From JBPRGH01 sp051418055 (lineage in GTDB: Bacteria; Bacteroidota; Bacteroidia; Cytophagales; Cyclobacteriaceae), in assembly GCA_051418055.1 (NCBI GenBank), contig JBPRGH010000136.1, positions 25,710 to 89,709 of the forward strand: 64,000 nt of DNA. Direction: 5' to 3'. Below the pieces are notes generated by a model. It was not told where the DNA came from and searched no databases. It was given only the letters and a program-made list of their open reading frames with translations. Below are positions 1 through 7,425 of the stretch, one piece after another. Position 1 is the stretch's first letter, and each line of letters opens with the position of its first letter. Position numbers and translations under genes: made by a program.

Positions 1-1
1 T

Positions 2-571
2 ATCTTTTATTTACATGATTCAGCTACTGTTTTTAATATAAATAAAGAAAACCTTACCTGGGATTCATCCCGAAGTTTGTTGAAGGTAGAGTATAATTTA
101 CCGAAGCAGATATTTTCAACAGAACAGCCTGTATCTAATGTTAAACCAAAATTATATTTTGGAAAAAATGCCTTTATCAGCGTGGAACAGGATTCAAGTG
201 CTAAAATAGAAACTACTCCTAAATTTTATGAAGAAAATCAACTAGGGACAATACTTGTCACTGCTGGTTCCGATTATGAAAATTTTATAGTAGAGCTTCT
301 TGATAAGAACTATAATATTATTGAACGACGTTATAATGAAACAGATATTCGTTTTAGAAACCTATTGCCCCAGGATTACTTTTTAAGGATAATTGGAGAT
401 CGTAACAATAATGAATTTTGGGATGCAGGAAATATATATCTTAATGTAATTCCAGAGCCAATAGAGTATTATATTAATATGAATGGGAAATCCACTATTC
501 CATTAAGGGCCAATTTTGAAATTGGACCGCATGAGTTATACCTATTTGATGTGGAAAACCGCGTGGACTAA
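2..571 (+). CDS. Ig-like (SbsA-type) domain surface protein, C-terminal part
   Basis: The reading frame is open from the first bases of the window to a TAA at 569-571, so this is the 3' part of a gene that begins upstream; a TTG at 77 lies inside it and is unlikely to be the start. The visible end is beta-rich and includes a stretch reading roughly as FRNLLPQDYFLRIIGDRNNN followed by EFWDAGN. That is the pattern (layer of the form ...pGkYrlr...D.N.NgkWD.Gn...) at the C terminus of Bacteroidota proteins with a bacterial Ig-like domain. These are exported, usually lipoproteins, of unknown function. The signal peptide would be outside the window. Family placement is by resemblance only. Confidence 0.6.
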   Translation: MFYLHDSATVFNINKENLTWDSSRSLLKVEYNLPKQIFSTEQPVSNVKPKLYFGKNAFISVEQDSSAKIETTPKFYEENQLGTILVTAGSDYENFIVELLDKNYNIIERRYNETDIRFRNLLPQDYFLRIIGDRNNNEFWDAGNIYLNVIPEPIEYYINMNGKSTIPLRANFEIGPHELYLFDVENRVD

Positions 572-911
572 TGTGGGTAAGTGGGAGTTATGGGTAGATA
601 AACTAAGATTCAGTAATCTAACGTTAATAAGTGAAAGTTAGCAGTACCTATATAACGAAAGTTATGAACACACCTGGTAAAAAAATGTTTTATCCACAAA
701 TTAAAAACTAACTGTTGATAAATAGGTATATATCTGATTTACAAATATTTAACATGAAAATAAATTGTGGATAAATTCTTATTTATGCTTCCTTTGTAAA
801 CAATTTAAAAGAACAAATGAAAGATAAATTATTTATCCACGTATCCACAAGCTAATAACTAATAACAACTTATTTAATAAATATATAGTTATATATTAGG
901 AGGAAGTATAA
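572..911. other. AT-rich gap with DnaA-box cluster: candidate oriC
   Basis: This 340-base gap has no convincing ORF but holds six DnaA-box-like 9-mers within about 190 bases. Perfect TTATCCACA occurs at 690-698 (+) and 766-774 (-). One-mismatch copies are at 662-670 (+, TTATGAACA), 713-721 (-, TTATCAACA), 833-841 (+, TTATCCACG) and 841-849 (+, GTATCCACA), the last two sharing a base. The rest is very AT-rich, including 870-897. In known origins clustered DnaA boxes lie beside an AT-rich unwinding element, and in many Bacteroidota oriC is not next to dnaA. A weak promoter for the next gene is also possible (TTG 765-767, N21, TTCCTTTG 789-796, one mismatch). The origin role is inferred; DnaA autoregulation-type control of the downstream gene is the alternative. 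Confidence 0.45.
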
Positions 912-2741
912 ATGTTGAAAACCATATTTTTTTATATATTAATTTTCGTTACCCTAACTGCTTATTCACAAGATCACGATGATATCCAGCTGGCCAACGA
1001 ATATTATAGTCAGGGGGAGTCGGAAAAGGCAATTCATTTATTTGAAGAGCTGGCAAAAGATGATAAAAATATTCCGCTCATTCACAATAACTATTTCTTT
1101 CTACTGCTGGAAAATGGTTTATACAGTGATGCGGAAAAATATCTTAAACGAATCACCCGTAGATTCCCAAATAATTATAACTTCGTTCTCGATGAAGGAT
1201 ATCTGTTATACCACAAAAATGAAATTCAAAGAGCGGAAGATTTTTTTAAAGGGTATATTGATGAAGTAAAAGGGAATTCATTCCAGAGCAGAATGGCTGC
1301 TGAATACTTTGTGAACAAACAACTTCACAGCTATGCTGCTGAGGTTTTAAAAGCTGCAAGAAAAACATTAGGAAACAATCAGGCTTATGCACTAGAACTA
1401 GCAAATATTTATCGAATAATGAATGAAAAGGATCTCATGGTAAATGAGTACCTGAATTATATAAGTAGCAATCCCTCAAATATTAGTTATGTACAAAATA
1501 CTTTACAGAATTTATTAACCACACCAGAAGACCTGCAGAGCCTGGAGCAACTTCTTTATGCCAAAATTCAGGATGAACCTGACAATAAAATTTATCCTGA
1601 ACTGATCATATGGGTAAATCTTCAGCAGAAAAATTTTTATGGCGCGTTTATACAGGCAAGGGCACTCGATAAGAGGTTTAATACTCAGGGCTCAAGAAGT
1701 TTGGAAATAGGAACAATCGCTCTTGATAATGATGATTTTGTAAATGCGATAAAAATATTTTCATATATAGTTAAGGAATTTCCCTCAACCCCAAATTATA
1801 TCCTGGCAAGGATGTATTTAATAAAATCTTATGAACAACGCGTCCGGAATTCCTATCCGATAGACGAAAGAGAAATTAGAAATCTTGTAAATGATTATGC
1901 ATCATTTATTAAAGAGTTAGGGATTAACAACAGGAGCACAATGGAGGCCATGCGCAATAAAGCACTTCTGCATGCTTTTTATTTAGATGAGAAAGATTCG
2001 GCGGTAATGATTTTGAAGGAGCTGATCAATAATCCTCGTGCGGCTCATGACATTAGATCTGCTTCAAAACTGGATCTCGGCGATATTTATCTTCTTATGG
2101 ATCAGCCATGGGAATCGACTTTGCTTTATTCCCAGGTGGAAAAATCAAATTCCGATAGCCCTACCGGCTATGAGGCTAAATTAAAAAACGCCAAACTTTC
2201 ATATTATAGGGGAGAATTCCTCCTTGCCCAGGAGCATCTTGATATTTTAAAGGAAGCGACCACAAGGGAGATAGCAAATGATGCTATGGAAGTAAGCTTG
2301 TTGATCAAGGATAACATAGCTTTTGATTCTACAGAAGCGGCAATGCGCGCTTATGCAGCTATTGAGCTTTTGCTTTTTCAAAATAAAATAGATGAGGCAA
2401 AAGTTACCATTGATTCGCTGCAAAATGCTTTGGGTTTTCACAACCTGCAGGATGAACTTTTGTGGTTGCAGGCTGACATATTAAAGAAAGAAGGAAACTT
2501 TGAAAAAGCCCTAAATAAACTAGAGAAAATAAATGAAAACCATTCTCAGGATATCCTGGGAGATGATGCTTATTTTGAAATGGCAGAAATTCATGAACGA
2601 CATCTTAATAATAAAGAAAAGGCCCAGGAGCTATATATGAATTTCCTGACAAAATATCCCGGAAGTGTCTATGTAGCTGAAGCAAGAAAAAGGTTCAGGC
2701 AACTTCGCGGAGATTTTTCCCTTGCACCTGAACTCAACTGA
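912..2741 (+). CDS. exported TPR-repeat protein
   Basis: 609 residues. A signal peptide (MLKTIFFYILIFVTLTAYSQ) is followed by helical tetratricopeptide-like repeats through the whole length, for example near residues 25-95 (ANEYYSQGESEKAIHLFEEL, then AEKYLKRITRRFPNN) and again near 500-595 (GNFEKALNKLEKI, AQELYMNFLTKYPGS). Proteins of this kind are periplasmic or outer-membrane-associated scaffolds in Bacteroidota; no enzymatic motif is seen. The start ATG has a clear AGGAGG 8 bases upstream (898-903), unusual for a phylum where most genes lack a Shine-Dalgarno site. It follows the DnaA-box gap and ends 4 bases before the stop of the convergent transglycosylase gene. Its specific job is unknown. 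Confidence 0.75.
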   Translation: MLKTIFFYILIFVTLTAYSQDHDDIQLANEYYSQGESEKAIHLFEELAKDDKNIPLIHNNYFFLLLENGLYSDAEKYLKRITRRFPNNYNFVLDEGYLLYHKNEIQRAEDFFKGYIDEVKGNSFQSRMAAEYFVNKQLHSYAAEVLKAARKTLGNNQAYALELANIYRIMNEKDLMVNEYLNYISSNPSNISYVQNTLQNLLTTPEDLQSLEQLLYAKIQDEPDNKIYPELIIWVNLQQKNFYGAFIQARALDKRFNTQGSRSLEIGTIALDNDDFVNAIKIFSYIVKEFPSTPNYILARMYLIKSYEQRVRNSYPIDEREIRNLVNDYASFIKELGINNRSTMEAMRNKALLHAFYLDEKDSAVMILKELINNPRAAHDIRSASKLDLGDIYLLMDQPWESTLLYSQVEKSNSDSPTGYEAKLKNAKLSYYRGEFLLAQEHLDILKEATTREIANDAMEVSLLIKDNIAFDSTEAAMRAYAAIELLLFQNKIDEAKVTIDSLQNALGFHNLQDELLWLQADILKKEGNFEKALNKLEKINENHSQDILGDDAYFEMAEIHERHLNNKEKAQELYMNFLTKYPGSVYVAEARKRFRQLRGDFSLAPELN

Positions 2742-2745
2742 AACA

Positions 2746-4242
2746 TTAAAATACCTGCATAGGTTTATATTCATCTACAGAAGCCATCAGAGCTTTTTCT
2801 GATTTTGAAGGTATGAACTTCTGGTAATGCCCGTAACGTTCAAAAATTTCTGTCACATATGCATATGGCTCACTACCTCTGCAATATCCATATTTCACTA
2901 CCGGGTCAGTAAAGTACTTACGCTCGCTTAGCTTTAATACAAATTCAGCTACATTTCCATCCCATTTTTTAGGATCCTGGTCATATTTTTCTGCAAGACG
3001 CTGAGCATCAAGCACATGTGCCAAACCACAATTATATGAGGCTAGTGCAAATTTTATTCGCTGTACAGAATCAGGCACATTGTCCCAAAAAGAGTACAGA
3101 TAGTCCATGTACTTAACCCCTGCCTGAACGTTCTCCTCAGGGTCGCTGGGATCGGTTACACCTAGTGATTTTGCAGTTGATGGCATTAGCTGCATTAAAC
3201 CTACAGCTCCAACCCAACTATTTGTATCTGCTTTGAACTGAGACTCCTGATACATAACAGAGGCAACAAACCTCCAGTCAAATCCATTGGAATATTTTTT
3301 AATAATGCTGTCGAATGGAGATATCTTATTACCTTTTTTTGAATAAAATTCACTATTAATACGATTTCTAAAAAACCTGCGGTTTTTAAAATACTTATTA
3401 TAGATCACATAGTAATCCACATCTTTACGCATTTTTAAAATCCAGGTATTTACAGCACGTAATAGATCATCAGAAGATTTTCTAACTGCCCAACCTGTAC
3501 GTACAGGAAGGCTTAGTGCTGTTGATATATCAATATTTGGATAATCAGCGAGATTTATTTTAGCCTCATTTTCATCCACTACAGCATATTCATACTCACC
3601 TTTATTTACTTTTTCCATTATTTCATAAGCAGTGAGATAGCCTGGAATTTCGATAATATTGAGTTCCTCACCGATCTCTTCGGATAAATTTACCATTCTT
3701 TGATAATGGGCAGAATTCTCACGTACATAAATAGGTTTATTAACCAGCTCGAACGGAGCACGTATCATGCTGTTTTCTATCTGATGGATTTTCATGCTTT
3801 TCCAGTTCCACGGCTTTTTCTGAATAAGCACCTGTTTGGTTGTTCTGTGTGGATAAGTAAACTCAGCCCTTTCTTTATTCATTGAATTAATGGTAAGGCC
3901 CATAGCAATGATATCACCATCACCTTTATGGAGCATCTCATACGCAGCCTCCTGGTCTTTGGCTATGACAATTTCAAGGTTCAGGTCAAGATAATTCGCA
4001 ACTCGTTCGAGAAGCTCATACTCATAACCCATAGGCTTACCTTTATACAAGAAGTAATTTGTTGCACTATACGTAGTAATTGCCGTAAGTACACCTTTCT
4101 TTCTTATATCTTCAAGATCTATAGCAACTTCATCATATATACCATTATCCTCTGATACTGATACATCAACTTCCCTATGTCCTATTGTATTTCCCGCCAG
4201 GACTAAAGAGGCTATAATTACTATGATTGTTACATATTTCAT
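2746..4242 (-). CDS. MltF-like membrane-bound lytic transglycosylase (SBP + SLT domains)
   Basis: Two-domain protein: a periplasmic solute-binding-protein-like domain (about residues 45-290, starting LEDIRKKGVLTAITTYSATN) followed by a soluble lytic transglycosylase domain (about 305-440). The SLT signature is clear: VMYQESQFKAD contains the catalytic Glu (about residue 333), followed by GAVGLMQLMPSTAK, then the ASYNCGLAHV motif. This is the architecture of MltF, which cleaves peptidoglycan glycan strands to 1,6-anhydromuropeptides. I place the start at ATG 4242 because it gives a normal signal peptide (MKYVTIIVIIASLVLAG); upstream starts at 4266 (ATG) and 4269 (GTG) would add nine residues. 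No lipobox Cys is present, so it is probably anchored by its N-terminal helix or free in the periplasm. Confidence 0.85.
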   Translation of the reverse strand: MKYVTIIVIIASLVLAGNTIGHREVDVSVSEDNGIYDEVAIDLEDIRKKGVLTAITTYSATNYFLYKGKPMGYEYELLERVANYLDLNLEIVIAKDQEAAYEMLHKGDGDIIAMGLTINSMNKERAEFTYPHRTTKQVLIQKKPWNWKSMKIHQIENSMIRAPFELVNKPIYVRENSAHYQRMVNLSEEIGEELNIIEIPGYLTAYEIMEKVNKGEYEYAVVDENEAKINLADYPNIDISTALSLPVRTGWAVRKSSDDLLRAVNTWILKMRKDVDYYVIYNKYFKNRRFFRNRINSEFYSKKGNKISPFDSIIKKYSNGFDWRFVASVMYQESQFKADTNSWVGAVGLMQLMPSTAKSLGVTDPSDPEENVQAGVKYMDYLYSFWDNVPDSVQRIKFALASYNCGLAHVLDAQRLAEKYDQDPKKWDGNVAEFVLKLSERKYFTDPVVKYGYCRGSEPYAYVTEIFERYGHYQKFIPSKSEKALMASVDEYKPMQVF

Positions 4243-4606
4243 TTTATACTCCAATCTCACTTTCATCACTTTATATCATGCAAAAAGCAGCCCATCTTGA
4301 ATAAAGGGCCTTTTAAGAGGAAATAGTGCTTTTTACGGGTATTTAATAAGTTATTATGTAGAAATATATCCCATATAATGTCAAAAAACTTTATTCTTTA
4401 GGCCAAAAGCTTACACTAGAAGAAAAAAATCGATCAGGATAAAATAAAACAGAAATAAAGAACAATTAATTTCAATGCCGAAAAGGTACACTATTTCTTC
4501 TATTTGAAAGAACTCATAACATCCTGATAGCGAATACTGTTAATTACCATATTAAACTTTTGAAAAATTTGTTTTATTTTAATGCTTGAATAAAAATAAC
4601 TCTATA
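4243..4606. other. intergenic region, divergent promoters expected
   Basis: This gap separates the minus-strand transglycosylase gene from the plus-strand lipoprotein gene, so it must hold two promoters. I find no perfect TAnnTTTG element; the closest on the plus strand is AACTTTTG near 4556-4563. The words TCAGGAT (about 4434) and ATCCTGA (about 4522) form a distant inverted pair, too far apart to interpret. No ORF, RNA gene or repeat is recognised. Confidence 0.5.
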
Positions 4607-4864
4607 ATGAAATACATTGGAATAATTCTTTTAGCCTCTTTCATCTCATTAATGAGCTGTAATAATAAAGCCACAAATGAGGAAGAAGAGATAGATGTGG
4701 AAGAAGTTGCTCCTGATCAGGAAGTGCGCTATGAAGGTACCACAGAAGAAATTCGTGAAATGGATTCGCTGGTTATCGAAATGGATAAGTCTCTTAAAGT
4801 ACTTGAAAGGGATTTAGAGAAAACTGAAAAGGATGTTAAAAATCTTTTAAAAGACGTTGAATAA
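4607..4864 (+). CDS. small acidic coiled-coil lipoprotein
   Basis: 85 residues from ATG 4607; a TTG 21 bases upstream in frame is less likely because the ATG gives a clean lipoprotein signal (MKYIGIILLASFISLMSC, lipobox LMSC). The mature part is short, very acidic at first (NEEEEIDVEEVAPDQE) and then a Lys/Glu/Leu heptad helix that should form a coiled coil (VIEMDKSLKVLERDLEKTEK). No known family is recognised. It ends 9 bases before the next ATG, whose product is also a secreted coiled coil, so the two are almost certainly co-transcribed and may interact in the periplasm. Confidence 0.7.
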   Translation: MKYIGIILLASFISLMSCNNKATNEEEEIDVEEVAPDQEVRYEGTTEEIREMDSLVIEMDKSLKVLERDLEKTEKDVKNLLKDVE

Positions 4865-4873
4865 AAAAATATT

Positions 4874-5506
4874 ATGAAGTACCTATTGAATTTTCTAATT
4901 ATTACTTGCCTTGTAGTTACGGGTGCAAAGGCCCAGGAATATAGTGAGCAGGAACGAAGAAAAGTAATCTCCGAATTAGACGATGCCATCGAACAGGCCC
5001 GTGAGCGAATTGACCGGATGCAGGAATATGGCAAACTGCAAAGGGCTCAGTATATGGAGGAAGAAGCGGTAATCCGTGATGCTGAGCAAAGGCTTGATTT
5101 GCTTAGGAAGGGTACATATGTTGAACCTTCTGAAATTGAAGAATGGAAAACAAAGCTTTCTAAACTTGGCGTTGACCCGGAACAGGAGGGGCCGGGAGTA
5201 CAATATAGTGATAAAGAAATGTCTCCGGAAAGAAAAGCCGCTGAAGAAAGAAAAAGAACTTCAGTTGAGCGGTCGGAAGAAACTCTTGCAAGAGCTGATC
5301 AGCTTGTTGCTCGATCAACAGAGCGTATTGAAAAAGTAAAGACAAAACTTGAGCAGCAAAAAGTTCAGGGTAAAATTTCGGAACAGCAGTATCAGGAGAA
5401 AATGGAAAAAGTAAGAACAGCGGAGGATAGAATTCAGAGGTTGAAAGACCGAATTGAGGAACACCGAATGTCAGTGGCAGAAGTTCTTGAATCAGAAGGA
5501 AATTAA
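4874..5506 (+). CDS. exported coiled-coil protein
   Basis: 210 residues with a signal peptide (MKYLLNFLIITCLVVTGAKA, cleavage before QE) and then almost entirely charged helix: ERRKVISELDDAIEQARERI near residue 27 and repeated K/E/R/Q heptads to about residue 200 (AEDRIQRLKDRIEEHRM). A central 100-130 segment containing Gly/Pro (LGVDPEQEGPGVQYSD) breaks the helix into two arms. No enzymatic motif. It is downstream of a small coiled-coil lipoprotein in the same apparent operon and is followed by a terminator hairpin. Function unknown; a periplasmic structural or spacer role is only a guess. Confidence 0.7.
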   Translation: MKYLLNFLIITCLVVTGAKAQEYSEQERRKVISELDDAIEQARERIDRMQEYGKLQRAQYMEEEAVIRDAEQRLDLLRKGTYVEPSEIEEWKTKLSKLGVDPEQEGPGVQYSDKEMSPERKAAEERKRTSVERSEETLARADQLVARSTERIEKVKTKLEQQKVQGKISEQQYQEKMEKVRTAEDRIQRLKDRIEEHRMSVAEVLESEGN

Positions 5507-5519
5507 TAATAATTTAAAA

Positions 5520-5552
5520 AAGCCAATGGTTTATACTGTTGGCTTCTTTTTT
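5520..5552. terminator. bidirectional rho-independent terminator
   Basis: AAGCCAA at 5520-5526 pairs with TTGGCTT at 5539-5545 around a 12-base loop, with a T-rich tail on the plus strand (5547-5552) and an A-rich stretch before the stem that gives a T-run on the minus strand. It closes the coiled-coil operon and also lies just past the minus-strand genes arriving from the right. Confidence 0.75.
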
Positions 5553-5564
5553 AACCCCCATGAT

Positions 5565-5669
5565 TTATAGTTTCATATCTTCTTCACCTTTTTTAATCAC
5601 TGGTTCTGCCGAATGATTTTTATTTCTTATGACTCTGGCCTTTACTAAGCTTTCATTTTCGATTAGCAT
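5565..5669 (-). CDS. possible 34-residue protein
   Basis: A short ORF begins at ATG 5669, overlaps the last 17 bases of the preceding 84-codon gene in another frame, and ends 13 bases before the terminator stem. The translation (starting MLIENESLVKARVIRNKNHS) is hydrophilic and charged, with no hydrophobic segment. Its placement between the gene end and the terminator is what a real last cistron would look like, but a chance ORF of this length is quite possible. No family recognised. Confidence 0.2.
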   Translation of the reverse strand: MLIENESLVKARVIRNKNHSAEPVIKKGEEDMKL

Positions 5670-5907
5670 TATTGGAGGGCTTTGCAGGTATAAGTATTTT
5701 TATTAACGTAAAAACAAACAGCAGCCAGGGAAAGCTGTGCATTAAAAGATCTAGATAATCTAAAGTCGCCATTCCTTCTCCACCACCAAAAATCCAGCGA
5801 ATTTTACCAAATAAATGTGGCTCAGGATTAAAGGGCGCCAGTCCTAAAGTAAGAACAAGTAAAACCGGGATTACCAGCTGATTATATTTTTTTTCTTTTA
5901 AATCCAT
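5653..5907 (-). CDS. small two-helix membrane protein
   Basis: 84 residues with two hydrophobic segments, about 12-27 (VIPVLLVLTLGLAPFNPEPH) and 58-76 (FPWLLFVFTLIKILIPAK), separated by a Gly-rich loop (WIFGGGEG). The conserved-looking APFNPEPHLFGKIRWI segment is typical of a small uncharacterised membrane protein seen in many marine bacteria; I do not know its function. The start overlaps the last 26 bases of the upstream desaturase-like gene in another frame, so the two are translationally linked and may act together. Confidence 0.6.
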   Translation of the reverse strand: MDLKEKKYNQLVIPVLLVLTLGLAPFNPEPHLFGKIRWIFGGGEGMATLDYLDLLMHSFPWLLFVFTLIKILIPAKPSNNANRK

Positions 5908-6760
5908 AGAAAATTTGACTAAAAAATCCTTTGGGAAATTTTTCCATCCCTGAAAATCCCAATTTTATATCACGTCCTTCATATGGGATATAATCCGTCT
6001 TAAAAAGATAATCCCATATGCTAAGGCTAATCCCAAAGTTCACCCCATGTCGCTTCTCCTTTGGCAGATCATGTGCATGATGCCAGATATGCATTTGAGG
6101 ATTGTTTAAAATATATCTGAACGGCCCGAGGTTGAGCCGCAGGTTCGAATGATTAAAATGTCCGATAGCTAAGGAAATAATGTGAATTATAAAGAAATCC
6201 CGAAGCCCAATTCCTATAAGGGCAAGCGGAATATACTCTATAGTCCGATAAACTACTGTTTCCATCCAATGGTATCTTAAATGAGCAGCAAAACCCATTT
6301 GTTCAACTGAATGATGTACTTTATGAAACTCCCATAAGGCAGGGCTCGCATGAAGTAACCGATGCACCCACCACTGGATAAAATCCCGAATTATAAACCC
6401 AATAAGGAGGTGAGACCACATAGGCCACTCCATAACATTGAAAGCGACAACATTTGTAATGCCGATACTTGCCAGGGCATTATTGAACAGGTCTACCACT
6501 ACATCGGAAGAGGCATTGTAAATGATAAGTGAAAAAAGAAAAAAGTTGAAGAACATGTAAAAAACATCAAGCCAGAAATCTTTTCTAAACGCTTTATGCT
6601 TTTTATGCCAGGGAAAAGTTGCTTCAAGAATAAAAAAAACTACTGAAATACCAATCAGCCAATAAAAATAGTTATGCCAAGAAGGATGTGTAATCTCATG
6701 CCACAGATAATTAGCATAATTTTTATAGCCGTTAATAAATGTCTCCAGGTATCTTTCCAT
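5882..6760 (-). CDS. sterol desaturase / fatty acid hydroxylase family protein
   Basis: Integral membrane di-iron oxygenase of the fatty acid hydroxylase superfamily. Hydrophobic segments cover roughly residues 30-55, 65-95 and 110-130, and the histidine clusters that bind iron are all visible: HRLLH, then HKVHH, then HLRYH in the middle third, HFNHS, and HIWHHAHD near residue 225. Members hydroxylate or desaturate lipid substrates such as sterols, carotenoids or sphingoid chains; the substrate here cannot be read from sequence. I use ATG 6760 (MERYLETFINGYKNY); a TTG 12 bases upstream is the alternative. It overlaps a small membrane protein gene downstream. It lies between that gene and a divergent region of about 70 bases. 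Confidence 0.85.
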   Translation of the reverse strand: MERYLETFINGYKNYANYLWHEITHPSWHNYFYWLIGISVVFFILEATFPWHKKHKAFRKDFWLDVFYMFFNFFLFSLIIYNASSDVVVDLFNNALASIGITNVVAFNVMEWPMWSHLLIGFIIRDFIQWWVHRLLHASPALWEFHKVHHSVEQMGFAAHLRYHWMETVVYRTIEYIPLALIGIGLRDFFIIHIISLAIGHFNHSNLRLNLGPFRYILNNPQMHIWHHAHDLPKEKRHGVNFGISLSIWDYLFKTDYIPYEGRDIKLGFSGMEKFPKGFFSQIFYGFKRKKI

Positions 6761-6827
6761 CACAATTGACAAATATCCTCATAAAAAGGATCATTATCTG
6801 TAATGAAAGTTACAAAGCAGGATAGAA

Positions 6828-7385
6828 TTATTCAATTACGGCCTCAATCTCCGACATTTTATCTTGAGAAAAAGCCCCTGAGGTTGCATAGATTATTTTG
6901 CCGTCTTTATCCAGTACGAAAAAATATGGGATATCTTTTTTTTCAAAATCCAGGGCATCTTTATATGTCTTTAGATCACCTTTATAGAAAAGAATGTATG
7001 GATGCAGGTTAGGGTCTATATTTTTTGCAGCCTTATTTTTTGCAGCACCCGCACCGGCAGCTTTTACACCAGTAAACATTGGAATGAAATAAACATTGAC
7101 ATCATAGGTAAAAGCAGAAAATAAGCCGTCACTTTCCTGGATAAATTTTTCAAAGACAGGCTGAAACCAGGTTTCCAGATCATCCTCACTCTTTTTCGAA
7201 TAAGCCATTCCTAAAAGTGTAAATTTCCCCTTCGTGTTTACCGGAATAATTATTTTTTCATCGGTGATCGTTTCCCCTTCAAGCTGTGGAAAAGGCATAT
7301 TAATTACCTGGGCCTTAAGTTGCCCCGTACTTAAAAATAGTACCATGCTTAAAAGCAGAAGTTGAATTTTGAACAGGTTTTTCAT
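6828..7385 (-). CDS. exported thioredoxin-fold-like protein without CxxC
   Basis: 185 residues with a signal peptide (MKNLFKIQLLLLSMVLFLSTG, then LKAQ). The rest has the beta-alpha layout of a thioredoxin-like domain (GKFTLLGMAYSKK, later PYFFVLDKDGKIIYATSGAF) but no CxxC active site; the mature part has no cysteine. The segment FTLLGMAYSKKSEDDLETWF resembles ATP10-like or AhpC/TSA-like folds, so a chaperone-type rather than redox role is possible. This is an inference from fold pattern. It stands alone between the hydroxylase and the PhoD gene, both on the same strand but separated by about 40-70 bases. Confidence 0.6.
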   Translation of the reverse strand: MKNLFKIQLLLLSMVLFLSTGQLKAQVINMPFPQLEGETITDEKIIIPVNTKGKFTLLGMAYSKKSEDDLETWFQPVFEKFIQESDGLFSAFTYDVNVYFIPMFTGVKAAGAGAAKNKAAKNIDPNLHPYILFYKGDLKTYKDALDFEKKDIPYFFVLDKDGKIIYATSGAFSQDKMSEIEAVIE

Positions 7386-7425
7386 ACATGATCAACGACG
7401 GAGAAATTTATTTGTTATACAAGAG

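Noticed and set aside
3845..3857. Single perfect DnaA box (TGTGGATAA) inside the transglycosylase gene; another (TTATCCACA) near 60575 in trxA
   Set aside because: Single copies in coding sequence, without a cluster, are expected by chance in 64 kb.
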